Assembly (NCBI GenBank): GCA_030653385.1 | Contig: JAURZM010000079.1 | Location: 62,001-126,000 of the forward strand | Direction: 5' to 3' | DNA length: 64,000 nucleotides | DNA from: Rubrivivax sp. | GTDB lineage: Bacteria > Pseudomonadota > Gammaproteobacteria > Burkholderiales > Burkholderiaceae_C | Shown here: in pieces, positions 16,820 through 25,612 of the stretch | How positions within the stretch are numbered: the stretch's first letter is position 1 | Layout: each line of letters begins with the position of its first letter | The notes under the pieces: generated by a model | The model's input: the letters and a program-made list of their open reading frames with translations, nothing else | Databases searched by the model: none | What the model was told of the DNA's origin: nothing | Position numbers and translations under genes: made by a program

Positions 16820-19152
16820 CCCGCCGCAGCGTTGTCGTGCTGCTGATCTGGGCAGCGGTGGTGGCTGCCTGCGTGGGCCAGATCCTGCGCACACCTTTCA
16901 CCGCCGACCTCAGCGCCTTCCTGCCCGCCGAACCCGACGCGCAGCAGCGGGTGCTGATCGAGCAGCTGCAAAGTGGCCTGCCGGCGCGCACGCTGCTCAT
17001 CGGCATCGAAGGTGGCGACGCGTTGGCGCGGGCCCAGGCTTCGCGTTTGCTGGCCAAGGGGCTGCGCGACAGTGGCCTCTTCGAGCAGGTGCAAAACGGC
17101 GAAACCGAAAGCTTCGACCGCGTCGGCAGCTGGCTCTTCGACAACCGCTACGCACTCAGCCCGGCGGTCGATGCGCAGCGTTTCACGGTGGCCGGTTTGC
17201 AGGACGCCATCGGCGAAACCGTGTCGCTGCTGGGCACACCGGCGGGCAATGCGGTCAAGCCGATCCTTGAACGCGACCCCACGGGCGAGACGGTGCGCAT
17301 CGCCGAGGCGCTGATCCCCAGCAATTCACCGCGCAGCGAAGAAGGCGTATGGGCCTCGCGCCAGGGCCAGCGTGCGCTGCTGGTGGCCATCAACAAGGCG
17401 CCGGGTGCCGACCTGGACGCGCAGCTGCTGGCCATCCAGCGCGTGCGCGACGGCTTTGCTGCCTTGGCGCCACCCGGCCTGACGCTGCAAGTGAGTGGCG
17501 CGCCGGTGTTTGGGGTCGAAAGCCGGGCGCAGATCGAAACCGAAGTGCACCAGCTGGCCGCTGCCGGCACGGTGTTGATGAGCGTGCTGCTGCTGCTGGC
17601 CTTTGCCTCGCTGCCGGCGCTGTTTGTTGCCTTGCTGCCGGTGGCCACCGGTGTGCTGGTGGGCATCACCGCTGTCAGCCTGGTGTTTGGCGGTGTGCAC
17701 GGCATCACGCTGGGTTTTGGCACCACGCTGATCGGCGAGGCCGTGGACTACGCCTTCTACTACCTGATCCAGGCCCGCGCCCACGGTGCGCCGCATTGGG
17801 TGCGCCACGGCTGGCCCACCGTGCGCCTGGGGCTGCTGACCAGCGTCTGTGGTTTTGCGGCGCTGGTGTTCTCGGGCTTTCCGGGGCTGCAGCAGCTGGG
17901 CGTGTTTTCGCTGGCCGGGCTCATCGGCGCTGCGGCCTTCACGCGATTCGTGATGCCGCAGATCATGCCGCAGGGTGCACGGGGTTCGCGCCTGCGCCTG
18001 GCGCTGGGCCACGGCGCCGCGCATGCCGTGGCCTGGCTGCCACGCCTGCGCTGGCCGCTGCTGGCCCTGGGCGTGGCAGCGGCCGGTTTGCTGGTGGTGC
18101 AGCGTGACAGCCTGTGGAGCGCGCAGCTCAGTTCGCTGAGCCCCATCAAGCAGGAAGCGCTGGACCTGGACGCCAGCCTGCGCGCCGACCTGAGCGCAGG
18201 CGACGCCCGCACGCTGGCCGTGGTGCAAGGTGCCGACCTGCAGGCCACCCTGCAGCGTGCCGAAGCCACCGGCCGGCTGCTGGACGGCCTGGTGGACCAG
18301 GGCAAGATCGGTGGCTACGACAGCGTCGCGCGCTGGCTGCCCAGCGTGGCCGTGCAGCAGGCCCGCATCAACAGCCTGCCGCAGGCGCAAGCGCTGCAAC
18401 AGGCGCTGGCCGAAGCCACCGAAGGCGGGCCGCTCAGTGCCGAACGCCTGCAGCCCTTTGTTGCCGAGGTGCAGGGCGCGCGTGGCCGACCGCCGGTGAC
18501 GATGGAAAGCCTGCGCGAAACCGGCCTGTCGCCCCTGATCGACGCGCTGCTGTTGCAGCGCAAGGACGGCAGCTGGGTTGCTCTGCTGCCTTTGCAACCG
18601 GTGCCCGGCAGCAATGCCATGATGGACACCGAAAGCCTGCGCCTGGCACTGCGGCCCATTCCCGAACTGCAGGTGCTGGAAATCGGCGCCGAGCTGACCC
18701 GCATGTACGCCCACTACCTGCAGCAGGCGCAAACCCAGGCCCTGCTGGGCGCGCTGGCGGTGGTGGCGTTGATGGCCTTCACCTTGCGCTCCGTGCGGCG
18801 ACTCTTGTCGGTCTGCCAGCCGCTTTTGCTGGCGGTGGTGCTGACGATGGGGCTGATGGCCGTGCTGAACGTGCAGCTGGGCATCCTGCACCTGGTGGGC
18901 CTGTTGCTGGTCGTGGCCGTGGGCTCGAACTACGCACTTTTTTTCGACATGCTGCGGCGCGACCCGGCAGCGGCCGATGTCGACACGCTGGCTTCGCTGG
19001 TGCTGGCCAACATGACAACCGTGCTGTCCTTTGCCTTGATCGCGATGTCGGGCATCCCGGCGCTGTCGGCCATCGGGCGCGTGGTGGCCATCGGCTGCCT
19101 GCTGGCCCTGGTGCTGGCAGCGGCATTTGCGCCGCGTGCCCGGGCCAAGTGA
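16816..19152 (+). CDS. MMPL/RND-type exporter
   Basis: A 778-residue inner membrane transporter with the two-fold MMPL layout: TM1, a large periplasmic loop, a membrane block (from VLMSVLLLLAFASLPALF), a second TM7-like segment near LLALGVAAAGLLVV, a second loop, and a final membrane block with HLVGLLLVVAVGSNYALFF. The GVHGITLGFGTTLIGEAVDY segment carries the charged intramembrane motif of the family. Exporters of this kind accompany LolA-like proteins in aryl polyene loci and likely extract the lipid-linked product from the inner membrane. Start ATG overlaps the LolA-like stop. Confidence 0.92.
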   Translation: MTRRSVVVLLIWAAVVAACVGQILRTPFTADLSAFLPAEPDAQQRVLIEQLQSGLPARTLLIGIEGGDALARAQASRLLAKGLRDSGLFEQVQNGETESFDRVGSWLFDNRYALSPAVDAQRFTVAGLQDAIGETVSLLGTPAGNAVKPILERDPTGETVRIAEALIPSNSPRSEEGVWASRQGQRALLVAINKAPGADLDAQLLAIQRVRDGFAALAPPGLTLQVSGAPVFGVESRAQIETEVHQLAAAGTVLMSVLLLLAFASLPALFVALLPVATGVLVGITAVSLVFGGVHGITLGFGTTLIGEAVDYAFYYLIQARAHGAPHWVRHGWPTVRLGLLTSVCGFAALVFSGFPGLQQLGVFSLAGLIGAAAFTRFVMPQIMPQGARGSRLRLALGHGAAHAVAWLPRLRWPLLALGVAAAGLLVVQRDSLWSAQLSSLSPIKQEALDLDASLRADLSAGDARTLAVVQGADLQATLQRAEATGRLLDGLVDQGKIGGYDSVARWLPSVAVQQARINSLPQAQALQQALAEATEGGPLSAERLQPFVAEVQGARGRPPVTMESLRETGLSPLIDALLLQRKDGSWVALLPLQPVPGSNAMMDTESLRLALRPIPELQVLEIGAELTRMYAHYLQQAQTQALLGALAVVALMAFTLRSVRRLLSVCQPLLLAVVLTMGLMAVLNVQLGILHLVGLLLVVAVGSNYALFFDMLRRDPAAADVDTLASLVLANMTTVLSFALIAMSGIPALSAIGRVVAIGCLLALVLAAAFAPRARAK

Positions 19153-19160
19153 AGTGGGTG

Positions 19161-19183
19161 TGACAGAATTTTTGTTGCTGTCA
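19161..19183 (+). promoter_or_regulatory. inverted repeat overlapping the deacetylase start codon
   Basis: TGACAG (19161-19166) and CTGTCA (19178-19183) form a perfect 6-bp inverted repeat around an AT-rich 11-base spacer, a striking composition change in this GC-rich block. The right arm includes the A of the ATG. As RNA it can gain one G-U pair and would hide the start codon; as DNA it could be an operator. Confidence 0.35.
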
Positions 19184-20055
19184 TGGATCTTGCCCCCTTG
19201 CCTTCCTCGCCTTTGACCCCTGTCCAGCCGACCCCGGCCGCCACACGCTGGCCGATGCCGCCCTTCGTGCAGGGCAGCGTGGCGCTGCACGTGGCAGCCG
19301 CCGGTGCCGCACTGGCCTGGCCCGCGGCCTGGCCCTGGGCCTTGGCTGCCGTGGTGCTGAACCATGCCGCGCTCAGCGCCGCCGGGCTGTGGCCGCGCAG
19401 CGCACTGCTGGGGCCCAACGTCTGCTGGCTGCCGGCGGCCGCCGCGGCCCGTGGTGAAGTGGCCATCACCATCGACGACGGGCCCGATCCCGAGGTCACA
19501 CCCGCGGTGCTGGACCTGCTGGCCGAACACGGGGCGCACGCCACTTTTTTCTGCATCGCCCGCCAGGCGCAGCAACACGCCGCGCTGACACGCCGCATCG
19601 TGGCCGCCGGCCACAGCGTGCAGAACCACAGCCTGCAGCACCGCCACAATTTCTCGCTGCTGGGGCCAGCGGGCTTCCGAAAGGAAATCGGCGACGCGCA
19701 GGCCCTGCTGGCCGACGTGACCGGGGTCCTGCCGCATTGTTTCCGCGCCCCGGCAGGCCTGCGCAACCCGCTGCTCGACCCGGTGCTGCACCAGTTGGGT
19801 CTGCATCTGGTGAGCTGGTCCAGGCGCGGTTACGACACCCGCCGCAGCGATGCCCAGGCCGTGTGGCAGCGCCTGGACCAGGGCCTGGCCGGTGGCAGCA
19901 TCCTGCTGCTGCACGACGGCCACGCCCAGCGCACGGCAGCGGGCCAGGCGGTGCTGCTGGAGGTGCTGCCACCCCTTTTGCAGCGCTTGCAGCAGCGCGG
20001 CCTGAAGCCGGTGACCTTGGCCACTGCGCTGCCCCCGCGTGGGGCGCAGCCGTGA
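19183..20055 (+). CDS. NodB-type polysaccharide deacetylase in the polyene locus
   Basis: A 290-residue carbohydrate esterase family 4 protein. N-terminal hydrophobic segments (about 31-68) anchor it to the membrane. The catalytic NodB domain follows with motif 1 TIDDGPDP (Asp98, Asp99), the metal-binding H-S-x-x-H in QNHSLQH (His149, His153), motif 3 RAPAGLRN, and motif 5 LLLHDGH. All metal and catalytic residues are present. Its substrate in this locus is unknown; one possibility is an N-acetylated sugar or N-acyl group on the pigment, which would fit the GT2 gene further on. Confidence 0.88.
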   Translation: MDLAPLPSSPLTPVQPTPAATRWPMPPFVQGSVALHVAAAGAALAWPAAWPWALAAVVLNHAALSAAGLWPRSALLGPNVCWLPAAAAARGEVAITIDDGPDPEVTPAVLDLLAEHGAHATFFCIARQAQQHAALTRRIVAAGHSVQNHSLQHRHNFSLLGPAGFRKEIGDAQALLADVTGVLPHCFRAPAGLRNPLLDPVLHQLGLHLVSWSRRGYDTRRSDAQAVWQRLDQGLAGGSILLLHDGHAQRTAAGQAVLLEVLPPLLQRLQQRGLKPVTLATALPPRGAQP

Positions 20056-20828
20056 AGCTGAACGACCTGCCCACCTCGGCTTCGGCCCCGGCAGGCGAAG
20101 CCGACCGCGCCTGGGCGCGGCTGCACACCGCCGCCTGTGCGCCCTACCGCAGCACCAGCCGCTGGGCCTGGCACTGGGCGCGGGGCAAGCTGGCGGGTGA
20201 CCCCGTGTTCCGGGGGCTGCTGCAAAGGGGCGACTTGCCGGCGCAAGCCCGTGTGCTGGACATCGGTTGCGGCCAGGGCCTGCTGGCCAGCCTGCTGCAA
20301 GCCTGCAACGACATGCAAAAAGCCGGCCCTTGGCCCAGCGCCTGGCCGGTGGCCGCGTCGGCCACCGCCTACACCGGCATCGAACTGATGCCCAAGGACG
20401 TGGCGCGCGCCGAACACGCGCTGCGCGGCCTGCCGCTGGCGCCGCGTTTTGTCTGCGCCGACATGTGCAAATCCGCTTTCCCGGCCTGCGACGTGGTCGT
20501 CATCCTGGACGTGCTGCACTACGTGGACCACGGCGCACAAGACCGCGTGCTGCAGCAGGTGCGCGACGCGCTGCTGCCCCAGGGCCGTCTGCTGCTGCGC
20601 GTGGGCGATCAGGCCGACAGCCGCGGTTTTGCGGCCAGTCAGTGGGTCGACCGCATCGTCACCTGGGCCCGTGGCCACCGTGTGCCGCCGACCTGGGGCC
20701 GCACCGTGCAGCAGTGGACACAGAGCCTGCAGGCGCTGGGCTTCGAGGTGCATGCCGTGCCGCAAAGCCAGGGCACACCCTTTGCCAACGTGCTGCTGAT
20801 TGCAGACCTGAAAGCAGGCCAGCCGTGA
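20052..20828 (+). CDS. SAM-dependent methyltransferase
   Basis: A 258-residue class I methyltransferase with motif I VLDIGCGQG and the post-motif acidic residue in YTGIELMPKD; DVVVILDVLHYVDHG is the motif IV region. It probably methylates the aryl head group, as methyltransferases in aryl polyene clusters do. The start is GTG at 20052 overlapping the deacetylase stop (GTGA), and its own stop overlaps the ketosynthase start in the same way. The target atom cannot be inferred from sequence. Confidence 0.87.
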   Translation: MKLNDLPTSASAPAGEADRAWARLHTAACAPYRSTSRWAWHWARGKLAGDPVFRGLLQRGDLPAQARVLDIGCGQGLLASLLQACNDMQKAGPWPSAWPVAASATAYTGIELMPKDVARAEHALRGLPLAPRFVCADMCKSAFPACDVVVILDVLHYVDHGAQDRVLQQVRDALLPQGRLLLRVGDQADSRGFAASQWVDRIVTWARGHRVPPTWGRTVQQWTQSLQALGFEVHAVPQSQGTPFANVLLIADLKAGQP

Positions 20829-22021
20829 AGCCCTTGGCCGTGTCCGACTTCACCTTGGTCAGCGCGCTGGGCCATGGCCGCGCGCCGACGCTGGCGGCCT
20901 TGCAGGCCGGCCGCACCGGCCTGGCGCAGCAGGACTTCGAAACCGCCACGCTGGGTGCCTGGCTGGGTGTTGTCAGCGGTGTCGACGAGGTGCAGCTGGC
21001 ACCGGGCCTGGCCGCACACAACTGCCGCAACAACCGCCTGGCCGAACTGGGCCTGCGCGCCGACGGCTTCGGCCTGCGCGTGCAGGCCGCCGCCCAGCGC
21101 TGGGGCGCCAGCCGCGTGGGCGTGTTCCTGGGCACCAGCACCTCGGGCATCCTGCAGACAGAGGTCGCTTACCGCCACCGCGACGCAAGCACCGGCGCCT
21201 TGCCCAACTGGCTGCACTACGCCACCACACACAACAGTTACTCGGTGGCCGGTTATGTGCGCGCGGCGCTGGGTCTGCAGGGGCCGGCACACGTGGTGTC
21301 CACCGCCTGTTCGTCCAGCGCCAAGGTGTTTGCCGCTGCGCAACGCATGATCGAAGCGGGCCTGGTCGACGCCGCCGTGGTGGGTGGTGTCGACAGCCTG
21401 TGCATGACCACGCTCTACGGTTTCAAGAGCCTGGAACTGGTGTCCGACGGCATCTGTCGGCCCTGGGACGCCCACCGCGCTGGCTTGTCGCTGGGCGAAG
21501 CGGCTGCCTTTGCGCTGCTCGAACGCCACAGCACCGGCGCCGCTGCCTGGCTGCTGGGCGCCGGCGAAACCAGCGACGGCCACCACATGAGCAGCCCGCA
21601 CCCTGAAGGCGCAGGCGCCGCCGCCGCCATGCGCGCAGCCCTGGCTGCGGCCGGGCTGCAGCCGGCCGACATCGACCACCTGAACCTGCACGGCACCGGC
21701 ACACCGGGAAATGACGCGGCTGAAGACAAGGCGGTGGTCGCGGTCTTCGGCAACACCTTGCCCTGCAGCAGCACCAAGGGCTACACGGGGCACACGCTGG
21801 GCGCGGCCGGGGGCGTGGAAGCGGCCATCGCGATGCTGGCGCTGCAACACGGCTTCATGCCGGCGGGTCTGAACGTGCAGCAACAGGACCCGGCCCTGCA
21901 CACGCTGTACCTGCAACAGCCGCGTGAACAGCGGCTGCAAGCGGTGGCCAGCAATTCCTTCGGCTTCGGCGGCAGCAACGCCAGCCTGATCTTCGGCGCG
22001 GCGCCGGGGGTGCAGCGGTGA
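20825..22021 (+). CDS. beta-ketoacyl-ACP synthase 1 (KS1)
   Basis: A 398-residue condensing enzyme of the KAS II/type II PKS kind. The catalytic triad is complete: Cys162 in STACSSSAK, His289 in LHGTGT, His323 in KGYTGHTLG. It likely extends the polyene chain on the ACP as a partner of the next, cysteine-less protein. GTG start overlaps the methyltransferase stop. It is clearly paralogous to the second ketosynthase at 26385-27587; both share GLVDA-VVGGVD-LC and the HHMSSPHPEG segment. Confidence 0.94.
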   Translation: MKPLAVSDFTLVSALGHGRAPTLAALQAGRTGLAQQDFETATLGAWLGVVSGVDEVQLAPGLAAHNCRNNRLAELGLRADGFGLRVQAAAQRWGASRVGVFLGTSTSGILQTEVAYRHRDASTGALPNWLHYATTHNSYSVAGYVRAALGLQGPAHVVSTACSSSAKVFAAAQRMIEAGLVDAAVVGGVDSLCMTTLYGFKSLELVSDGICRPWDAHRAGLSLGEAAAFALLERHSTGAAAWLLGAGETSDGHHMSSPHPEGAGAAAAMRAALAAAGLQPADIDHLNLHGTGTPGNDAAEDKAVVAVFGNTLPCSSTKGYTGHTLGAAGGVEAAIAMLALQHGFMPAGLNVQQQDPALHTLYLQQPREQRLQAVASNSFGFGGSNASLIFGAAPGVQR

Positions 22022-22806
22022 CCATCCACCTGTCGGTGTTGGGCATCGGCGTGCTGGGCCCTGGCCTGGCGGACTGGGCCGCTGCGTTGCCGCTGCTGCA
22101 AGACCCGTCGCGGTGGGTTCACGCGGCCACCGTGGTGCCGCCGCCGAACCGCCTGCCGCCGACCGAAAGGCGGCGCGCCGGTGCGGTGGTGAAAGCCTCG
22201 ATCGTGGTTGCCGACCAGGCGCTGGCCAACAGCGTCCTTGACGCCACCACGCTGCCCACCGTCTTCACCAGTTCCACCGGCGACCCCGCGAACTGCCATC
22301 TGCTGTGCGAAGCGCTGGCCGCACCCGAGCGTCTGGTGTCGCCGACGCGTTTCACGAACAGCGTGCACAACGCGCCCGCCGGCTACTGGCACATCGCCGC
22401 GCATTCACAGGCGCCGTCCACCAGCCTGGCAGCCTTCGACGCCAGTTTCGCAGCCGGATTGGTGGAAGCCGCCGTGCAATGTGTGAGCACCGGCGCACCG
22501 GTGCTGCTGGTGGCCTGCGACGTGCCCTACCCCGAGCCGCTGCACGCGGTGCGGCCGGTGGCCGACGTGTTTGCGATGGCGCTGGTGCTGGCGCCCGCTG
22601 GCACCGGCCGCCGATTGCAGGTGGAGCTCAGTGCGGACGCCAACGGCACGGCCTGCAGCACCGAGGCGCTGGACAGTGTGCGTCTCGGCATTCCCGCCGC
22701 GCGTGCCCTGCCGCTCTTGCAAGCGCTGGCGCAGACAGGCGCGGGTGAGGTGGTGGTCGAAGGACTCAGCGGCCAGTCGCTGCGTGTCGGCGTGGCCGCC
22801 GCATGA
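22018..22806 (+). CDS. KS-like chain-length-factor protein 1 (CLF1)
   Basis: A 262-residue shortened ketosynthase-like protein (Ketoacyl-synt_2, PF13723 type). It keeps the fold segments VFTSSTGDPANCHLL and RFTNSVHNAPAGYW but has no catalytic cysteine: the equivalent region reads APSTSLAAFDASFAAG. It is also too short for the two C-terminal histidine motifs. By analogy with the ApeO/ApeC pair of aryl polyene synthases it would form a heterodimer with KS1 and set chain length. Start GTG overlaps the KS1 stop; its own stop overlaps the dehydratase start. Confidence 0.85.
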   Translation: MTIHLSVLGIGVLGPGLADWAAALPLLQDPSRWVHAATVVPPPNRLPPTERRRAGAVVKASIVVADQALANSVLDATTLPTVFTSSTGDPANCHLLCEALAAPERLVSPTRFTNSVHNAPAGYWHIAAHSQAPSTSLAAFDASFAAGLVEAAVQCVSTGAPVLLVACDVPYPEPLHAVRPVADVFAMALVLAPAGTGRRLQVELSADANGTACSTEALDSVRLGIPAARALPLLQALAQTGAGEVVVEGLSGQSLRVGVAAA

Positions 22807-23261
22807 ACAGCCTGCCGCAACCGCGGACCCTGGACCACGTCGGCATTGCAGCGCGCGTGCCACACAGCGGCAGCATGTGCCTGCTGCACCGCCTGAACAC
22901 GTGGACGGCCGAACGCATCGAGTGCACGGCCATCAGCCACCAGGACCCGGCCAATCCCTTGCGCACACAAGGCCGGCTGCTATCACCCAATGCCATCGAG
23001 TACGCCTCACAGGCCATGGCCCTGCACGGCACGCTGAGCGCCGCGCCAGGCAGCGCACCGACACCCGGTTTTCTGGCCAGCGTGCGCGGTGTGCGACTGC
23101 GCGTGCCGCACCTGGACGAGGTGCCCGGTGAACTCACCGTCACTGCCACCAAGCTGGCCGGCGACACCACGCAGGCGCTGTACACCTTCGCTCTGCACAA
23201 CCAACAAGGCACTCTGTTGGTCGACGGCCGCGCTACGGTGATCCTGAACGCCCTGCCCTGA
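22803..23261 (+). CDS. ApeP-like hotdog 3-hydroxyacyl-ACP dehydratase
   Basis: A 152-residue single-hotdog protein of the COG4706 (predicted 3-hydroxylacyl-ACP dehydratase) type. The key segment is ARVPHSGSMCLLHRL with the candidate catalytic His21, followed by SPNAIEYASQAMALHG on the central helix. Within the locus it would remove water after ketoreduction to create each conjugated double bond. Start ATG overlaps the CLF1 stop. It is separate from the hotdog domain fused to the AMP-ligase, so the locus encodes two dehydratase folds, as aryl polyene clusters usually do. Confidence 0.86.
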   Translation: MNSLPQPRTLDHVGIAARVPHSGSMCLLHRLNTWTAERIECTAISHQDPANPLRTQGRLLSPNAIEYASQAMALHGTLSAAPGSAPTPGFLASVRGVRLRVPHLDEVPGELTVTATKLAGDTTQALYTFALHNQQGTLLVDGRATVILNALP

Positions 23262-23292
23262 CGCTTTCACGGCCTGAACTGAAGTACCCGCC

Positions 23293-24030
23293 ATGACCCA
23301 AGACCTGCAAGGCAAGCGTGCACTCGTCACCGGCGCCAGCGGCGCCCTCGGCGCAGCCATCGCACGCCGCTTGGCCGCCGACGGTGCCCACGTGCTGCTG
23401 CACGGCAACAGCCGGCCCGATGCGGTGCAGTTGCTGGCCGACGAGATCCGTGCCGCGGGTGGCAGCGCCGAGCCTTGTGTGTTCAACCTCAGCGACGACG
23501 CGGCCACGGCCGCCGCGGTGGCGCAGATGTTGAGTGCCGGCGCGGTTCAGCTCATCGTCAACAACGCCGGCATCCACGACGACGCGGTGTTCCCGGGCAT
23601 GAAACCCGAGCAGTGGTACGGCGTCATCGACGTCTCGCTGCACGGCTTTTTCCGTGTCACGCAGCCCCTGCTGCTGCCGATGCTGCGCACCCGCTGGGGC
23701 CGCATCATCAATGTCTCGTCGGTGGCGGCGCTGTCGGGCAACCGCGGCCAGGTCAACTACGCAGCGGCCAAGGGTGGGCTGAACAGCGCCACCAAGGCCT
23801 TGTCGCTGGAAGTGGCCAGCCGCGGCGTGACGGTGAATGCCATCGCGCCGGGCATCATCGACTCACCGATGGCCACCAGCAGCTTCGACGCCGAGACCAT
23901 CAAGCGCCTGGTGCCCGCGCAACGTGCCGGCACGCCGCAGGACGTGGCTGCGCTGGCAGGGTTTCTGGCCAGCCCCGCTGCCGGCTACATCACAGGCCAG
24001 GTGATCTCGGTCAACGGCGGTCTGTACTAG
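23293..24030 (+). CDS. FabG-like 3-ketoacyl-ACP reductase
   Basis: A 245-residue short-chain dehydrogenase. It has the NAD(P) motif TGASGALG (13-20), NNAG (90-93), catalytic Ser in NVSS (142-143), Tyr156 and Lys160 in YAAAK, and the C-terminal YITGQVISVNGGLY of FabG enzymes. It should reduce the keto group in each polyene cycle. It starts 31 bases after the dehydratase gene. The stop TAG (24028-24030) is interlocked with the stop of the convergent lipoprotein gene through the palindrome CTAG. Confidence 0.94.
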   Translation: MTQDLQGKRALVTGASGALGAAIARRLAADGAHVLLHGNSRPDAVQLLADEIRAAGGSAEPCVFNLSDDAATAAAVAQMLSAGAVQLIVNNAGIHDDAVFPGMKPEQWYGVIDVSLHGFFRVTQPLLLPMLRTRWGRIINVSSVAALSGNRGQVNYAAAKGGLNSATKALSLEVASRGVTVNAIAPGIIDSPMATSSFDAETIKRLVPAQRAGTPQDVAALAGFLASPAAGYITGQVISVNGGLY

Positions 24031-24920
24031 ACGGGTGCAGCCGGCGCCAGCGCGGCGCCGGTGAAGTCGGGGCCCTGCAGCGCGTCCACGCCGTACCCCC
24101 GGTTGACGTCCAGCCCCGTCACGTGCCAGTCGTGGGCCGGCAGGCGCAGCGGGTGCACCACTTCTTCGTAGGACCGCATCGGCCACAACACACCGAAGCG
24201 GCGCTGGTGGTCGAAGGTGTCGACCTCGGCCACCGCCCCGCGCGTGCCGGCAAAACCTTCCAGCGTGAAGCGCAGCCGACGGGTGATGCCGTCGTCGCGG
24301 CCGATGCACAGCGACACGCGGTCGCTGGCCACCTGGCCCAGGCCGGGCGACATCCAGACGTTCACCACATCGCACAGGCGCCCATCGACACGTTCGCTGC
24401 CGGCCATCTGCAGCGGCAGGCCACGGTCCACCAGCCACAGCGGGCCCAGCAGGAAGAGGCCGTAACACTCGGCCACCAGGGCCGAAGCGCTGCGGCGGGC
24501 GGGGTCGGTGCTGGCCTGGCCGCCGTACCAAAGGCCCAGTTCACCCGGCCGCGCCGCGCTGCCGTCGCCACGACGCCAGAACACCTGCTTGCGGCCCTGC
24601 GGCCCGGTGTAGGCCTGGGCCACCACGCCGGCGGCCGGCAGCAGACGTTCCTGTGAACTTCCTCGGTAACCCGCGTCCACCACCTCGGGCTGCACGGCGT
24701 TGATCAGCGGCCGCCACCGACCGTCGTAGGACACATTGATGTCCTTGATCTGGCGGTAGGCCTCCAGGCCGTGCACCTGTGCGCTGGCCAGCAGCCGGGC
24801 GGCGGCGGCGGCGTCCGGACGTGGCGCCGGCAGCAGCGGCAAAGGCGTGCCGCAGGCGGTCAGAAAGGGCAGGCAGGCGGCACCCAGCAGGGTGCGGCGC
24901 GAGATGGGTACAACTTTCAT
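24027..24920 (-). CDS. secreted lipoprotein of unknown function, antisense within the polyene locus
   Basis: A 297-residue lipoprotein: SRRTLLGAACLPFLTACG gives a twin-arginine-like n-region and a lipobox LTAC. The mature part, with strands such as KQVFWRRGDG, CDVVNVWMSPG and RLRFTLEGFAGTRG, looks like a LolA/LolB-like beta fold, but I do not recognise a family. I use ATG 24920, which places the signal at the N-terminus; upstream codons to 25073 look non-coding. It lies between the ketoreductase and the BamE-like gene on the opposite strand, so it is separately transcribed. Confidence 0.75.
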   Translation of the reverse strand: MKVVPISRRTLLGAACLPFLTACGTPLPLLPAPRPDAAAAARLLASAQVHGLEAYRQIKDINVSYDGRWRPLINAVQPEVVDAGYRGSSQERLLPAAGVVAQAYTGPQGRKQVFWRRGDGSAARPGELGLWYGGQASTDPARRSASALVAECYGLFLLGPLWLVDRGLPLQMAGSERVDGRLCDVVNVWMSPGLGQVASDRVSLCIGRDDGITRRLRFTLEGFAGTRGAVAEVDTFDHQRRFGVLWPMRSYEEVVHPLRLPAHDWHVTGLDVNRGYGVDALQGPDFTGAALAPAAPV

Positions 24921-25090
24921 GGGCTGGAACATAGCAGCAGCCGGTCCAGCAGTTGGCTCTGGGGCTTTGTCATCACTTGCGGCTGGCAGCAGCAGGCGGC
25001 CCTTCTGGCCAGCGGCATGCTCGGCTACGATGGCACGCTGCCCGCACAAGTCGTCGCGGCGCACGCACATCACCTCAATCAGGAGAGAGC

Positions 25091-25612
25091 ATGAACCTCA
25101 GTGCAAGGTACCTGTCGTTGCCTGCGGCGCTGGCCGTCGCGTGGCTGGCCACCGGCTGTGTCAGCCTGGGTGGCACCAAGTCGGAGTCGAGCGCGGCAGC
25201 ACCGGCCGCCGCCGCCGCCCCCAGCGGCCCCAAGATCGGCCCCGGCATGAACGCTGCCGGCGAAGTGATCGACGTGAAAAAGGTCGAGTCGGGCTTCGGC
25301 CAGAAGATCAAGGGCCTGAACGACTGGGAAGGTGAAATCACCGGCAAGCCGGCGCCGGGCACCAAGTTCACGCGGCTGCAGATCGGCATGAGCGCCAAGC
25401 AGGCCATGGACATCGTCGGCCAGCCCACCGACCAGGGCGCCTACGTCACCGGCAAGGCCTGGATTCCGTTTTACTTCGGCTCCGACCGCTACCGTTACGA
25501 GATGGCCTACAAAGGCCAGGGCCGACTGATCTTCGCCGGCTCGTCGGGCTTCGATTCCAACGCGCACCTGATCTGGATCATCCACGCCGCCAACGACACC
25601 GGCTACCGGTGA
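25091..25612 (+). CDS. lipoprotein with BamE/SmpA-like domain
   Basis: A 173-residue lipoprotein (signal LAVAWLATGC, lipidated Cys at 23) with a low-complexity Ala/Pro linker and a C-terminal domain that resembles SmpA/OmlA: FTRLQIGMSAKQAMDIVG is the conserved IGM-x-x-x-A-x-x-x-x-G helix of BamE-like folds, followed by beta strands (RYRYEMAYKGQGRLIFAG). It could sit in the outer membrane close to the export end of the polyene pathway; that is inference. A strong AGGAGAGAG ribosome site precedes ATG 25091. It overlaps the next gene by GTGA. Confidence 0.72.
   Translation: MNLSARYLSLPAALAVAWLATGCVSLGGTKSESSAAAPAAAAAPSGPKIGPGMNAAGEVIDVKKVESGFGQKIKGLNDWEGEITGKPAPGTKFTRLQIGMSAKQAMDIVGQPTDQGAYVTGKAWIPFYFGSDRYRYEMAYKGQGRLIFAGSSGFDSNAHLIWIIHAANDTGYR

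Noticed and set aside
13885..17094. Long minus-strand open frame (over 1000 codons) opposite the ligase, acyltransferase and LolA-like genes
   Set aside because: Its translation is rich in Gln, His, Arg and Gly without domain motifs, the typical shadow of GC-rich genes; the plus-strand genes have clear motifs and overlapping starts.
17326..19923. Long minus-strand frame opposite the exporter
   Set aside because: Same composition signature, no motifs, and it lies opposite a well-supported MMPL exporter and deacetylase.
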